From: Variovorax dokdonensis
Lineage (GTDB): Bacteria > Pseudomonadota > Gammaproteobacteria > Burkholderiales > Burkholderiaceae_C
DNA: 64,000 bases
Reading direction: 5' to 3'
NCBI RefSeq assembly: GCF_030316895.1
Contig: NZ_JASZYV010000007.1
Coordinates: 26,454-90,453 of the forward strand
Made by a program: the position numbers and the translations under genes
Notes under the pieces: generated by a model
What the model saw: only the letters and a program-made list of their open reading frames with translations
Databases searched by the model: none
What the model was told of the DNA's origin: nothing
Shown: positions 44,331-55,002 of the stretch, one piece after another
How positions within the stretch are numbered: the first letter of the stretch is position 1
Layout: each line of letters begins with the position of its first letter

Positions 44331-44773
44331 AAGTCGACGTCCGTATCCTCGATCCCCGCATGCAAGATCAATTGCCTGCCTATGCCACGCCCGGCAGTGC
44401 AGGGCTGGACCTGCGCGCCTGCCTCGATGCTCCTATCACGCTGGAGCCCAATGGCTGGCAGTTGGTGGGCACCGGCATCGCCATCCACCTGGCCGACCCG
44501 GGCTATGCGGCCATGATCCTGCCGCGCTCGGGGCTGGGTCACAAGCATGGCATCGTGCTTGGCAACCTGGTGGGCCTGATCGACAGCGACTACCAGGGCG
44601 AACTGAAGGTGAGTGCATGGAACCGCAGCAATGTGCCCTTCGTGCTGCAGCCCATGGAGCGGCTGGCACAGCTGGTGATCGTTCCCGTCGTGCAGGCCAG
44701 CTTCAATGTCGTGAGCGAGTTTGCGTCGACGCAGCGCGGCGAAGGCGGTTACGGCTCGACGGGCAAGCACTGA
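44327..44773 (+). CDS. dut: dUTP diphosphatase
   Basis: This 148-residue trimeric enzyme hydrolyses dUTP to dUMP. Its five motifs are visible: AGLDLRACL, PRSGLGHKHGI, GLIDSDYQGELKV, MERLAQLVI and the C-terminal RGEGGYGSTGKH. It overlaps the preceding gene by four bases and is part of coaBC-orf-dut. Confidence 0.98.
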   Translation: MKVDVRILDPRMQDQLPAYATPGSAGLDLRACLDAPITLEPNGWQLVGTGIAIHLADPGYAAMILPRSGLGHKHGIVLGNLVGLIDSDYQGELKVSAWNRSNVPFVLQPMERLAQLVIVPVVQASFNVVSEFASTQRGEGGYGSTGKH

Positions 44774-44932
44774 CGTCGCCATTCGCTGCGCCTGTTTCCG
44801 CCAGGTAAAGGTGGGAACCGCGTGCCTCTTGCTGTGCTCGAATTCAGGGGCGTGAACGTTGAGTTCGCAGGAGCGTCGCGGCTGGTGTGCATGGCGCCGC
44901 GCGGCCCCGGAGGAACAAGAGGAACATCCATC

Positions 44933-45478
44933 ATGAACATCCCCTCAAAGCAGCAATTCGAGAAGCTGGGTCGCTTCAGCCGCCTTGGCCTGGCCGCCGG
45001 CGCCGTGGCCGCATTGACCGCCTGCGTGGCGGCGCCGCCCCAGTACTACCAGACGACCACCTATCCCTACCAGCCGGCCTATCGGGCCGCGCCGTATCCT
45101 GCGCCCGTGCCATATGCGGCCTATGGCCGCGTGGTTCAGATCGAGATGGTGCAGACGCAAAGTTCCGGTGCGGCGCCCAGCGGCGCCGGGGCCGTCATCG
45201 GCGCGGTCGCGGGCGGGCTGCTGGGGAACCAGATCGGACATGGCGGCGGTCGTGCGGCGGCCACGATTGCCGGCACCATTGGCGGTGCGGTGTTGGGCAA
45301 CACGATCGAGTCGAACAACTACGCGCCGCGCGTGTACCAGAATTACCGCGTTTCGGTGCAGATGGATGACGGCAACTACCGGGCCTTCGACGTTCCCAGC
45401 CCCGGAGACCTTCGCGAGGGCGATCGGGTCCGCGTCGATGCCAATGGCCAGATTTCGAGGGCGCAGGCGCGCGGCTGA
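44933..45478 (+). CDS. Glycine-zipper outer membrane lipoprotein (SlyB-like)
   Basis: This 181-residue protein has a signal with lipobox-like LTAC (near residue 30), a Tyr/Pro-rich segment (PPQYYQTTTYPYQPAYRAAPYP), and a glycine-zipper 2TM domain (AGAVIGAVAGGLLGNQIGHGGGRAAATIAGTIGGAVLG, in parts) followed by a C-terminal beta domain. The family is linked to outer-membrane stability and stress. AGAGGAA precedes ATG at 44933. Confidence 0.87.
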   Translation: MNIPSKQQFEKLGRFSRLGLAAGAVAALTACVAAPPQYYQTTTYPYQPAYRAAPYPAPVPYAAYGRVVQIEMVQTQSSGAAPSGAGAVIGAVAGGLLGNQIGHGGGRAAATIAGTIGGAVLGNTIESNNYAPRVYQNYRVSVQMDDGNYRAFDVPSPGDLREGDRVRVDANGQISRAQARG

Positions 45479-45498
45479 AGCTGGCGCCCCAAAAGCAA

Positions 45499-45526
45499 AA
45501 GGCCGGGTGAATCCCGGCCTTTTTTT
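45499..45526. terminator. Bidirectional terminator between lipoprotein gene and slyD
   Basis: AAGGCCGGG and CCCGGCCTT pair around a TGAAT loop. T-runs follow on the plus strand (seven T) and A-runs on the left give T-rich RNA on the minus strand, so it can stop both convergent genes. Confidence 0.88.
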
Positions 45527-45556
45527 GGGTCTTGGGGGGCGCTGCGGCGCTGGGTT

Positions 45557-46078
45557 TCAGTGCAGCAGGTCGCTTCCTGGCGAGGTGCTTTGCACCTTGA
45601 AGAAGCCCGACCCGGTGGTTCCGGTGCCCACTTCTTCCTCGGTGGCCTCACGGACGGCGGCCACCTTCAGGCTGAGCCTCAGCGCAATGCCGGCCAGCGG
45701 ATGGTTGCCGTCGAGCACCACATGTTCCGGGTAGATTTCGGTCACCGTGTAGAACAGGTTGGCAGGCATCTCGCTCGTGCCCTTGGGGAGGGCCGTGCCG
45801 TCGAAGGTCATGCCCTCTTCCAGTTCCTTAGGGAACGCGGCGCGCGGCTCCAGGAAGACCAGGTCTTCGTCATAGTCGCCGAAGGCCTGCTCGGGCTCCA
45901 GGTGAAGTTGCAGCGTCGCTCCTGGCTCATGTCCCTGAAGCGCATCCTCGATGGCGCCCAGCAGGTCGTCTCCGCCCACCAGGAATTCCACGGGCTCTTC
46001 GAGCACATCCAGCACTTCGCCCAGCGTGTCCTGCAGCGTCCACGTTAGCGCCACCACGCATTGTCTTGAGATTTCCAT
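45557..46078 (-). CDS. slyD: SlyD-type FKBP peptidyl-prolyl isomerase
   Basis: This 173-residue protein has an FKBP domain with an inserted flap (DLLGAIEDALQGHEPGATLQLHLEPEQAFGDYDEDLVF, in parts; PEHVVLDGNHPLAGIALRLSLKV). It lacks the His/Cys-rich nickel tail of enterobacterial SlyD, so it may be a pure folding helper. GGGAGAA precedes ATG at 46078. It is divergent from roxA with only 14 bases between start codons. Confidence 0.9.
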   Translation of the reverse strand: MEISRQCVVALTWTLQDTLGEVLDVLEEPVEFLVGGDDLLGAIEDALQGHEPGATLQLHLEPEQAFGDYDEDLVFLEPRAAFPKELEEGMTFDGTALPKGTSEMPANLFYTVTEIYPEHVVLDGNHPLAGIALRLSLKVAAVREATEEEVGTGTTGSGFFKVQSTSPGSDLLH

Positions 46079-46080
46079 AC

Positions 46081-46090
46081 GAGAATTCTC
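46081..46090. promoter_or_regulatory. Palindrome serving as ribosome binding site on both strands
   Basis: GAGAATTCTC is a perfect 10-bp palindrome filling most of the 14-base gap between the slyD and roxA start codons. On each strand it supplies GAGAA close upstream of the ATG, so one element can act as Shine-Dalgarno sequence for both genes. Promoters must then lie inside the opposite coding regions. Confidence 0.5.
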
Positions 46091-46092
46091 CC

Positions 46093-47244
46093 ATGGACAT
46101 AAGAACACCCCTGGCGCTACTGGGCGGACTCAGCCCGCAACAGTTCATGCGCCGCCATTGGCAGAAAAAGCCACTTCTCGTGCGTGCTGCCGTGCCGAAT
46201 ATGGTGCCACCGATCCCGCGTTCGCAGTTGTTCGACCTTGCGGGACAGGAGAGCGTCGAGTCGCGACTCGTCCGGCGCACGAGCGCGGCGCCCGGCTGGT
46301 CGTTGCGCCATGGGCCTTTCACGCGCAGGCAGCTGCCGTCGCCATCGCAGGCTGCATGGACGCTGCTGGTGCAAGGTGTCGACCTGCATGACGACCGTGT
46401 TCACCAGATATTGCGGCAGTTCCGCTTCCTGCCGGATGCCCGGCTGGATGACCTCATGATCAGCTATGCGAGCGACCAGGGTAGTGTCGGCCCGCACTTC
46501 GACAGCTACGACGTCTTCCTGCTGCAGGCGTCGGGGCGGCGGCGCTGGTCCATCGGGCGCCAGCCCCACGCACGCCTGGTCGAAGGCCTTCCGCTGAAGA
46601 TCATCGACGGCTTCGAGCCGGAGGAAAGCTTCGTGCTGGAGCCGGGCGACATGCTGTATCTGCCGCCGCGCTATGCGCACGACGGCATCGCCGAAGGCGG
46701 CGACTGCATGACCTATTCCATCGGCCTGCGCTCGCCCGCGCGCGCTGCGTTGGGCGCCGACCTGCTGGCGCGCGTCGCCGAGGCGCAGGCGGACGAGCTT
46801 TCTGACCGCGCTCCCGGCACCGATGCGCACTATCGTGATCCAGCCCAGGCGGCGGTCGAAAACCCGGGCGCCATTCCGCCAGCCCTGCAGGCGTTCGCGC
46901 GCGAGGCGATCGCCCGCGCCCTGCGCGACCCGCTGGCCATCGATCGCGCGCTGGGCGAGTCGATGACGGAGCCCAAGCCCGACGTCTGGTTCGACCTGAA
47001 CGACACCGTGCCCGACACGGGCTGGCAACACCTGACGCTGGACAGGCGCACCCGCATGCTCTACGACGAGCGCCACGTGTACATCAATGGCGAGAGTTTC
47101 AGGGCCGGCGGCCGTGATGCGACGCTGATGCGCCGTCTTGCCGACCAGCGCGAGCTCGACGCCCGGCAACTGTCCGCGGTGAGCGAGGAGGCGCTCGAAC
47201 TGCTGCGCGACTGGTGCGATGCGGGTTGGGCCCATGCCCGCTGA
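46093..47244 (+). CDS. roxA: Cupin/JmjC ribosomal oxygenase (RoxA/YcfD-type)
   Basis: This 383-residue protein matches the ribosomal protein uL16 arginine hydroxylase family. LGGLSPQQFMRRHWQKKPLLVR is the usual N-terminus. The iron ligands are His and Asp in VGPHFDSYDVFLLQ and His in PPRYAHDGIA, and GDMLYLPP is typical. A C-terminal winged-helix-like part follows. It should hydroxylate uL16 using 2-oxoglutarate and oxygen. ATG at 46093 begins the conserved part. Confidence 0.88.
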   Translation: MDIRTPLALLGGLSPQQFMRRHWQKKPLLVRAAVPNMVPPIPRSQLFDLAGQESVESRLVRRTSAAPGWSLRHGPFTRRQLPSPSQAAWTLLVQGVDLHDDRVHQILRQFRFLPDARLDDLMISYASDQGSVGPHFDSYDVFLLQASGRRRWSIGRQPHARLVEGLPLKIIDGFEPEESFVLEPGDMLYLPPRYAHDGIAEGGDCMTYSIGLRSPARAALGADLLARVAEAQADELSDRAPGTDAHYRDPAQAAVENPGAIPPALQAFAREAIARALRDPLAIDRALGESMTEPKPDVWFDLNDTVPDTGWQHLTLDRRTRMLYDERHVYINGESFRAGGRDATLMRRLADQRELDARQLSAVSEEALELLRDWCDAGWAHAR

Positions 47245-47752
47245 TCCCTCATTGCCAGTCGTCGCGGGCGCTGACCTGCCCGAAGGCTCATTCAGCGGTC
47301 CCCAAGCCTTTGCGCAGCGCATCCGCGATGCGATCGAGGCATCGGCCGGCGCCGGTTGGCGCGAGGTTTACTGGTCCGACCCGGACTTCGTCGATTGGCC
47401 GCTGGGTGAGCGCGCCGTGGCCGACGCCTTGCAGCGTTGGGCCGGGGCAGGGCGGCGCCTCGTCCTGGTGGCGCAGGACTATGGCGTCTTCGAGCGCCAC
47501 CATGCGCGTTTCGTGACCTGGCGGCGCATGTGGTCTCACATCGTCGAAGCCCGCGTGTGCAAAGGGCCAGGCCTGCCCGAAGTACCCAGCGGCATCTGGA
47601 CGCCCGACTGGCACTTGCGTCGGCTCGATATCGAGCGTTGCCATGGCGTGAGCGGCAGCGACGCACTCGGCCGTCGCCAGCTTCGCGAAAATCTGGACGA
47701 GTGCCTGCGGCATTCGCGCGCGGGCTTTCCAGTGACGACGCTAGGGCTCTGA
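47234..47752 (+). CDS. Conserved-looking hypothetical protein after roxA
   Basis: I cannot assign a family to this 172-residue soluble protein. It has an alpha/beta look (GWREVYWSDPDFVDWPLGERAVADALQRW, RLVLVAQDYGVFERHHARF, in parts) and is rich in Trp and Arg. Its ATG at 47234 overlaps the roxA end by 11 bases, so it is coupled to it. The gene ends 31 bases from the convergent MBL gene. Confidence 0.75.
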   Translation: MPADPSLPVVAGADLPEGSFSGPQAFAQRIRDAIEASAGAGWREVYWSDPDFVDWPLGERAVADALQRWAGAGRRLVLVAQDYGVFERHHARFVTWRRMWSHIVEARVCKGPGLPEVPSGIWTPDWHLRRLDIERCHGVSGSDALGRRQLRENLDECLRHSRAGFPVTTLGL

Positions 47753-47783
47753 GCGCGGCCTGAAGCCGCCGACGCACAGCCGT

Positions 47784-48560
47784 CTACAGATCGAACCAGT
47801 CGGTGCCGTTCGCGGCATCCGCGGTCAGCATCTCGTCGGCGCGCGCGTCCAGGACGCGGGCCAGCGCCTCGCGCACGATGTCCGGTCGATTGTTCTGCTC
47901 GCTCAGGTGCGCCGCCACGAGGTGGCGCAGCCTCGGATGCACCAGCGCCGATGCGATGGACGACGCGGTGGCGTTCGAAAGATGCCCCCAGTCTCCGCCA
48001 ACGCGCCGCTTCAAGGCCGGGTGGTAGCGCGAGTTGGCCAGCAGATCGATGTCGTGGTTGAACTCCAGCATCAATGCATCGAGCCCCGCCAACTGCTCGA
48101 TGACATGGGGCGTGGCGTGGCCCAGGTCGGTCAGCAGGCCGAGGTGGCGGGAGCCGTCGGTGCATCGAAGCTGGAGCGGCTCACGCGCATCGTGAGGGAC
48201 GGTGAACGGCGAGAGGCACACGGCGCCGATCTCGATGGCTTCTCCGTCGCGCGCGAACCGCAGGCGATCTTCGTAGTCGCGTTCGCCGGTCGCGCGCCAG
48301 GTGCCTTCGCTCATCCAGACTGTCACGCCGTGCCGGCGCGAAAAGCCGTGGGCGCAACCCACATGGTCGCCATGCTCGTGGGTGATGAACACGGCGTCGA
48401 TGTCGGTCGGCGCCAGCCCGGCGCGTGCCAGGCGTTCTTCAAGCTGCTTCAGGCCGAACCCGCAGTCGACGAGCACCCGCGTGCAGTGGGTGCCGTCGCG
48501 GGCTTCGACCAGGGTGGCATTGCCCGCGCTTCCGCTGCCGAGGCTGCGAAAGCGCAGCAT
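47784..48560 (-). CDS. MBL fold metallo-hydrolase (YycJ-like)
   Basis: This 258-residue beta-lactamase-fold hydrolase begins MLRFRSLGSGSAGNATLVEA and has the metal motif THEHGDHVG with further ligands in SDLGHATPHV-like and HLSEQNN segments. Related YycJ proteins act as 5'-3' exonucleases; the substrate here is not known. It lies ten bases behind bamC on the same strand. Confidence 0.9.
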   Translation of the reverse strand: MLRFRSLGSGSAGNATLVEARDGTHCTRVLVDCGFGLKQLEERLARAGLAPTDIDAVFITHEHGDHVGCAHGFSRRHGVTVWMSEGTWRATGERDYEDRLRFARDGEAIEIGAVCLSPFTVPHDAREPLQLRCTDGSRHLGLLTDLGHATPHVIEQLAGLDALMLEFNHDIDLLANSRYHPALKRRVGGDWGHLSNATASSIASALVHPRLRHLVAAHLSEQNNRPDIVREALARVLDARADEMLTADAANGTDWFDL

Positions 48561-48570
48561 GCCAGGGGCC

Positions 48571-49665
48571 TTACTTCAGGTCGTCCGCGATGACCTGGAC
48601 GATCTTCTTGGCGTTGTCGGAACTGTCGGGCGCGCCCTGCTCGTTCTGCACCGTGACCGTGCTCGTGGAACCCTGGCCCTTGACGACCACGCGCAGCTTG
48701 AGCGGCTTGGTGTCGCCACCCGCAGTGCCGAAGCTGATGATCTTGGCCCAGGTGCTCGGCGCCTTGCGGTCCGGCGGCACGTAGCGCACGAAGTAGGTGC
48801 CGGCGCTGCGATCGCGGTCCTCGACGGTGAAGCCGGTGCGGTCGAGCGACAGGCCGACCACGCGCCAGGCGGTGTCGAAGTTGTCGTTGATGCGAACGGC
48901 GGGCTGGCCGTCGATGCTGGTGATGGTGGCGCGCTGCGCAGCGGGCTGCGTGCCGGTGGCCGCGACCATGGCCTTCGCCTGTTCCTGAGAAACACCCAGC
49001 TTGACCATCATGCGGCGCATGAATTCGATCTCGAGCGCCGGGTCGGCGGCGCGCGGCTGCCATACGGTCTGGTCTTTCTGGCTGTTGGAATACACCTCTT
49101 CCATGCCGCGGTGCGTCACGTAGATTTCGGTGCCGCCGCTGGGCGTGCGCTCCAGGCGCGTACGGAAGCGGTCGAGTTCGCCGGTGGAATAGACCGAATC
49201 GACGAGCTTGCCGAGCGTGGAGCGGATGATGTCCTGCGGCAGCTTGGCGCGGTTCTCGGCCCAGTCGGTTTCCATGATGCCGAGGTCGCGCTGGTCGGTC
49301 GTCAGCAGAAAGCCGTTCTCCTGCCAGAAGTCGCGCACGGAATCCCAGATCTTGTCTGGCGGGCGGTTGACGCTGAGCCAGCGCTGCGAGCCGCTGCGCT
49401 CCATGCGCACGTCACCGACCGAGGTGACGGCCGTGGGCGCGCCGGGCGCGTTGGTTTGCGCGGCCTGCATCGCATTGGCCGAGATCGTGCCGTTCCCGGG
49501 GATGGCGTATCGGTTGTCGCGAGACAGTTGCGTCAGGTCGGGAGGGATATCCAGCGAAGGTGCCTTGCCGGTGCTTTTGTAGTCGATTTTGTCGCTCTCG
49601 AGGACGGAGCAGGCCGCGAGGCTGGCAACAAGAGCCAGCAGGGCGAGACGCGAAAAGGTTTTCAA
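48571..49665 (-). CDS. bamC: Outer membrane assembly lipoprotein BamC
   Basis: This 364-residue protein has a lipoprotein signal with lipobox SLAACS (Cys at residue 19) and then the unstructured BamD-binding segment typical of BamC (YKSTGKAPSLDIPPDLTQLSRDNRY, in parts) before two helix-grip domains. It belongs to the BAM complex that inserts outer-membrane proteins. The start is TTG at 49665 with AGGAAG upstream. dapA-bamC order is conserved in many proteobacteria. Confidence 0.93.
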   Translation of the reverse strand: MKTFSRLALLALVASLAACSVLESDKIDYKSTGKAPSLDIPPDLTQLSRDNRYAIPGNGTISANAMQAAQTNAPGAPTAVTSVGDVRMERSGSQRWLSVNRPPDKIWDSVRDFWQENGFLLTTDQRDLGIMETDWAENRAKLPQDIIRSTLGKLVDSVYSTGELDRFRTRLERTPSGGTEIYVTHRGMEEVYSNSQKDQTVWQPRAADPALEIEFMRRMMVKLGVSQEQAKAMVAATGTQPAAQRATITSIDGQPAVRINDNFDTAWRVVGLSLDRTGFTVEDRDRSAGTYFVRYVPPDRKAPSTWAKIISFGTAGGDTKPLKLRVVVKGQGSTSTVTVQNEQGAPDSSDNAKKIVQVIADDLK

Positions 49666-49788
49666 GATCTAGCTTCCTGGAAGAAATAGGACGCGGTTGG
49701 CGGGATGCCGGGTCGGCGTGTGGCCTTCAAGCCGCACGGCCGCCCATGTTGCTGCCAGATCGCGAACGGCACTTTGGCTGGCGATCGC

Positions 49789-50679
49789 TCAATTCTTGAG
49801 CAGGCCGCACTGGCGCAGTGCTGCTTCGACGACGGGACGAGCCCCTTCGGACAGTTCGGTCATCGGAAGGCGCATGGTGCCGCCACAAAGACCGAGCCGC
49901 TCCATGGCCCACTTCACCGGGACGGGGTTCGGCTCTACGAACAGATGACGATGCAAGGGCATAAGTTCCATCTGGATCTGCATGGCGCGCCGCGCGTCGC
50001 CGGCGACGGCCGCCACGCACAACTCGTGCATCTTGCGCGGCGCGACGTTGGCCGTCACGCTGATGTTGCCCTGGCCGCCGCAAAGCATGAGCGCCACTGC
50101 GGTCGGGTCGTCGCCCGAATAGATGGCGAAGTCGGCGGGCTTCTCGCGGATGAGCCACTGCGCGCGCTCGATGTTGCCGGTGGCTTCCTTGATGCCGACG
50201 ATGCCGGGCACCTCGGCCAGGCGCATGACCGTGTCGTGCGCCATGTCGGCCACCGTACGGCCAGGCACGTTGTAGAGCACCATCGGAAGGTCGCCCACCG
50301 CTTCGGCGATGGCCTTGAAGTGCTGGTACTGGCCTTCTTGCGTCGGCTTGTTGTAGTAGGGCACCACCTGCAACTGCGAATCGGCGCCGACGTTCTTGGC
50401 GAAGCGAGCGAGTTCGATGGCCTCGGCCGTGGAATTGGCGCCGCAGCCGGCCATGACGGGAACACGCCCGCGGGCCTGTTCGACCGAGACGCGGATGATC
50501 TCCTGGTGCTCCTCGACGTTGACCGTGGGCGATTCGCCCGTGGTGCCGACCACGCCCAGGCAATCGGTACCTTCTTCGATGTGCCAGTCGATCAGCCGGC
50601 GAAGGGCGGGATAGTCGACGCTGCCATCGGCGTGCATGGGCGTGACCAGAGCGACGATGCTGCCTGTCAGTTGCTGCAA
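49789..50679 (-). CDS. dapA: 4-hydroxy-tetrahydrodipicolinate synthase
   Basis: This 296-residue enzyme makes the lysine and cell-wall precursor from pyruvate and aspartate semialdehyde. LTGSIVALVTPMHADGSVD, GVVGTTGESPTVNVEEH, VPYYNKPTQEGQYQHF, the Tyr in LYNVPGRT and the Schiff-base Lys in IVGIKEATGNI are all present. The start is TTG at 50679 with AAGAGA upstream; the extended frame to 50727 does not look like a DapA N-terminus. Confidence 0.96.
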   Translation of the reverse strand: MQQLTGSIVALVTPMHADGSVDYPALRRLIDWHIEEGTDCLGVVGTTGESPTVNVEEHQEIIRVSVEQARGRVPVMAGCGANSTAEAIELARFAKNVGADSQLQVVPYYNKPTQEGQYQHFKAIAEAVGDLPMVLYNVPGRTVADMAHDTVMRLAEVPGIVGIKEATGNIERAQWLIREKPADFAIYSGDDPTAVALMLCGGQGNISVTANVAPRKMHELCVAAVAGDARRAMQIQMELMPLHRHLFVEPNPVPVKWAMERLGLCGGTMRLPMTELSEGARPVVEAALRQCGLLKN

Positions 50680-50793
50680 GGGGTGTCTCTTTTGGACGAA
50701 AAGTCTGCATTTTACCGACCCCGGCACCCTCCGACCATCAGACTGGGGGAGGAGCCGGCGCGGTGCTCCGGCTGCGCCCGAAGGCGCGCAGAC

Positions 50794-51399
50794 TCAGGGT
50801 TTCAGAAGATGGCGCGCCGGGGCAGGCGGCATGGGGCCAGAAGCGGCGGAAACGGGGGGCTGCAACGGCCGCACGGCGGCCACGCGCTGCACGAAGCGAT
50901 CGGGCTCTGCCAGGAAGCCGTCCTCGTAGGCGACGATGCGCAGTTCATCGGCGCAGGCCGCAAGCAGTTCGCCGGGCGCCAGCAGGAAGTCGGGGCGCGA
51001 AGGCTTGCCCACGGTCTCGTTGCCCTGCGCGAAGGTTTCGTAGAGCAGCACCCCGCCCGGCGCCACTGCCGCGACGATGTCGGGCAGGCGTTCGCGCCAG
51101 AGGTAGTTGGTGACCACCACGCCGGCAAAGCGCCGCCCATCGAGCGGCCAGGGTCCGGATTCGATGTCGGCCTGCAGCGTCTGGCCGAACGCCCCGGCGG
51201 CGGCAATGGCCTCCGGCGAACGGTCGACGCCAAGGGTGGGATGGCCATGCTGCGCGAACCACCTCATGTGGCGTCCGCTGCCGCAGGCCACGTCCAGCAC
51301 CGTGCCACCGTCCGGCACGAGATGAGTCCAGCGGCAGATCCATGGGGAAGGCGCCAGGGCGGTGTGGGCCGCTGGCGATGCGGAAGGGCTCAGAAGCAT
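50794..51399 (-). CDS. Class I SAM-dependent methyltransferase
   Basis: This 201-residue protein carries motif I VLDVACGSGRHMRWFA (binding S-adenosylmethionine), a VDRSPEA acidic end and VVVTNYLWRERL. It resembles small TehB-like methyltransferases; the substrate is unknown. ATG at 51399 lies inside the end of the preceding 47-codon gene, a ten-base overlap, so translation is coupled. The long open frame further upstream is a shadow. Confidence 0.85.
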   Translation of the reverse strand: MLLSPSASPAAHTALAPSPWICRWTHLVPDGGTVLDVACGSGRHMRWFAQHGHPTLGVDRSPEAIAAAGAFGQTLQADIESGPWPLDGRRFAGVVVTNYLWRERLPDIVAAVAPGGVLLYETFAQGNETVGKPSRPDFLLAPGELLAACADELRIVAYEDGFLAEPDRFVQRVAAVRPLQPPVSAASGPMPPAPARHLLKP

Positions 51400-51533
51400 G
51401 ACCAGATCTGGTCGATCAGGGTGACGAGGAACGCCGGGCGCGCATAGAGCGCGAAGGTCGCGCCCAGCGCCGCGACCGCCGCCACCAGCCAGGCGGCGCG
51501 TTCGATCCGGATGTGGCGGTGGCGCGTGTCCAT
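51390..51533 (-). CDS. Small membrane-like protein (47 residues)
   Basis: ATG at 51533 opens a 47-residue frame: basic start MDTRHRHIRIERAAW, one hydrophobic helix (LVAAVAALGATFALYA), and a DQIWSCF end. The mix of charged start and single helix, plus ten-base overlap with the methyltransferase start, supports a real gene. I recall similar small proteins next to this methyltransferase in related bacteria, but no name. No strong ribosome binding site. Confidence 0.6.
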   Translation of the reverse strand: MDTRHRHIRIERAAWLVAAVAALGATFALYARPAFLVTLIDQIWSCF

Positions 51534-51551
51534 GCTTCGAGATCGGGTCGA

Positions 51552-52769
51552 TCAGGCGGGCTGAGGCGTCGGAGCGTGCCGCACGATCGGCGCCTCGCTC
51601 ACACGCAGGTTGACCAGCGACGAGGCCACGCCCAGGCCGATGGCGATCCACCACACCACGTCGTAGCTGCCGGTGCGGTCATAAAGGTAGCCGCCGAGCC
51701 AGACGCCCAGGAAGGAGCCGATCTGGTGGCTGAAGAAGACGAAGCCGCTGAGCATCGACATGTGGGCCACGCCGAAGATCTGCGCAATGATGGCGTTGGT
51801 CGGCGGCACCGTGGACAGCCACAGCGCGCCGATCACGGCCGAGAACAGGTACACCGACATCGGCGACAGCGGCGCCAGGATGAAGACCAGGATCGCCAGC
51901 GCACGCCCCATGTAGATGAAGGCGAGGATCTTGCGCTTGGCCAGTCGCTGGCCCAGCGAGCCTGCGATGTAGGTGCCGACCACGTTGAACAGGCCGATCA
52001 GCGCCAGCGCGTAGCTGGCCACTTCGGGGGCCATGCCGTGGTCGCGCAGATAGCTGGGCATGTGCACGCCGATGAAGACGACCTGGAAGCCGCAGACGAA
52101 GTAGCCGGCCATCAGCAGCACGAAGCTGCGGTAGCCGAAAGCCTCGGACAGCGCCTGCATGATGGTTTGCTCGCGCCGGGCGGCGACGCCCGCCGCACGA
52201 TGCTCGCGCAACCCGTAGGCCAGCGGAATGATCACCAGCGCCATGGCCGCCAGAACCAGCAGCGCGTTCTTCCAGCCCAACTGGAAGATCAGTTGTCCTT
52301 CCACCGGCACCATGAAGAACTGGCCGAACGAGCCTGCAGCGGCGGTGATGCCCATCGCCCATGACCGACGCTCGGCGCTGATCTGCCGACCGATCACGCC
52401 GTAGATGACGGCATAGGTGGTGCCTGCCTGCGCCACGCCCACCAGGATGCCCGCGGTGAGCGTGAACATCAGCGGCGTGGGAGACAGAGCCATGCCCGCC
52501 AGGCCCGCGCCATACAGCAGCGCGCCCATCACGAGGACGCGAAACGCCCCGACCTTGTCGGCCAGCATGCCCGCGAAGACACCGGCAAATCCCCATGCCA
52601 GGTTCTGGATCGCCAGCGCGAAGGAGAAGGTCTCGCGCGTCCAGCCCTGTTCCTGCGTGATCGGCTGCAGCCACAGGCCAAAGCCGTGGCGAATGCCCAT
52701 GGACAGGGTGACGACCATGGCGCCGCACAGCAGCACCTGGCGCAGGCTCAGGGAGGGGGGAGATTGCAT
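51552..52769 (-). CDS. MFS transporter
   Basis: This 405-residue protein has 12 predicted helices and the MFS loop GMLADKVGAFRVLVMG after helix 2. The overall pattern, including ITQEQGWTRETFSFALAIQNLAWGFAGVFAG (in parts), resembles the OFA/monocarboxylate branch. Substrate unknown. ATG at 52769 begins the first helix region; the longer frame to 52877 adds an Arg-rich segment and is rejected. Transcribed with the small protein and methyltransferase genes 18 bases downstream. Confidence 0.88.
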   Translation of the reverse strand: MQSPPSLSLRQVLLCGAMVVTLSMGIRHGFGLWLQPITQEQGWTRETFSFALAIQNLAWGFAGVFAGMLADKVGAFRVLVMGALLYGAGLAGMALSPTPLMFTLTAGILVGVAQAGTTYAVIYGVIGRQISAERRSWAMGITAAAGSFGQFFMVPVEGQLIFQLGWKNALLVLAAMALVIIPLAYGLREHRAAGVAARREQTIMQALSEAFGYRSFVLLMAGYFVCGFQVVFIGVHMPSYLRDHGMAPEVASYALALIGLFNVVGTYIAGSLGQRLAKRKILAFIYMGRALAILVFILAPLSPMSVYLFSAVIGALWLSTVPPTNAIIAQIFGVAHMSMLSGFVFFSHQIGSFLGVWLGGYLYDRTGSYDVVWWIAIGLGVASSLVNLRVSEAPIVRHAPTPQPA

Positions 52770-52929
52770 GGTGCGGGCAAATGTACTGAAAAGTTGCCGC
52801 GCTTGCTGGCGCAGACGCCGCTTCATTCTTGAATTCGCGATTGAGCATTGATGCGTGAACGTCATCAGCGTGCGCAAAGGCGTCCCGTCCCGTCTGTATG
52901 CCCATCCAGTAATCGCGGGCTGACGTGTC

Positions 52930-52935
52930 TACAAT
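52930..52935 (+). promoter_or_regulatory. -10 box directly before parE
   Basis: TACAAT ends eight bases before the parE ATG, which would place the transcript start at or next to the start codon (leaderless mRNA). The -35 region is weak. Confidence 0.45.
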
Positions 52936-52943
52936 GCGCCGCC

Positions 52944-54914
<1,971 letters not shown>

Positions 54915-55002
54915 GCCGGCGCAAGGCGCAGCCCAAGCAAACCGGGAGCGTGATCCGCCAAAGCACGCGAACCGCTTCCCACCCAATTTCCGACGAATTC
55001 CG

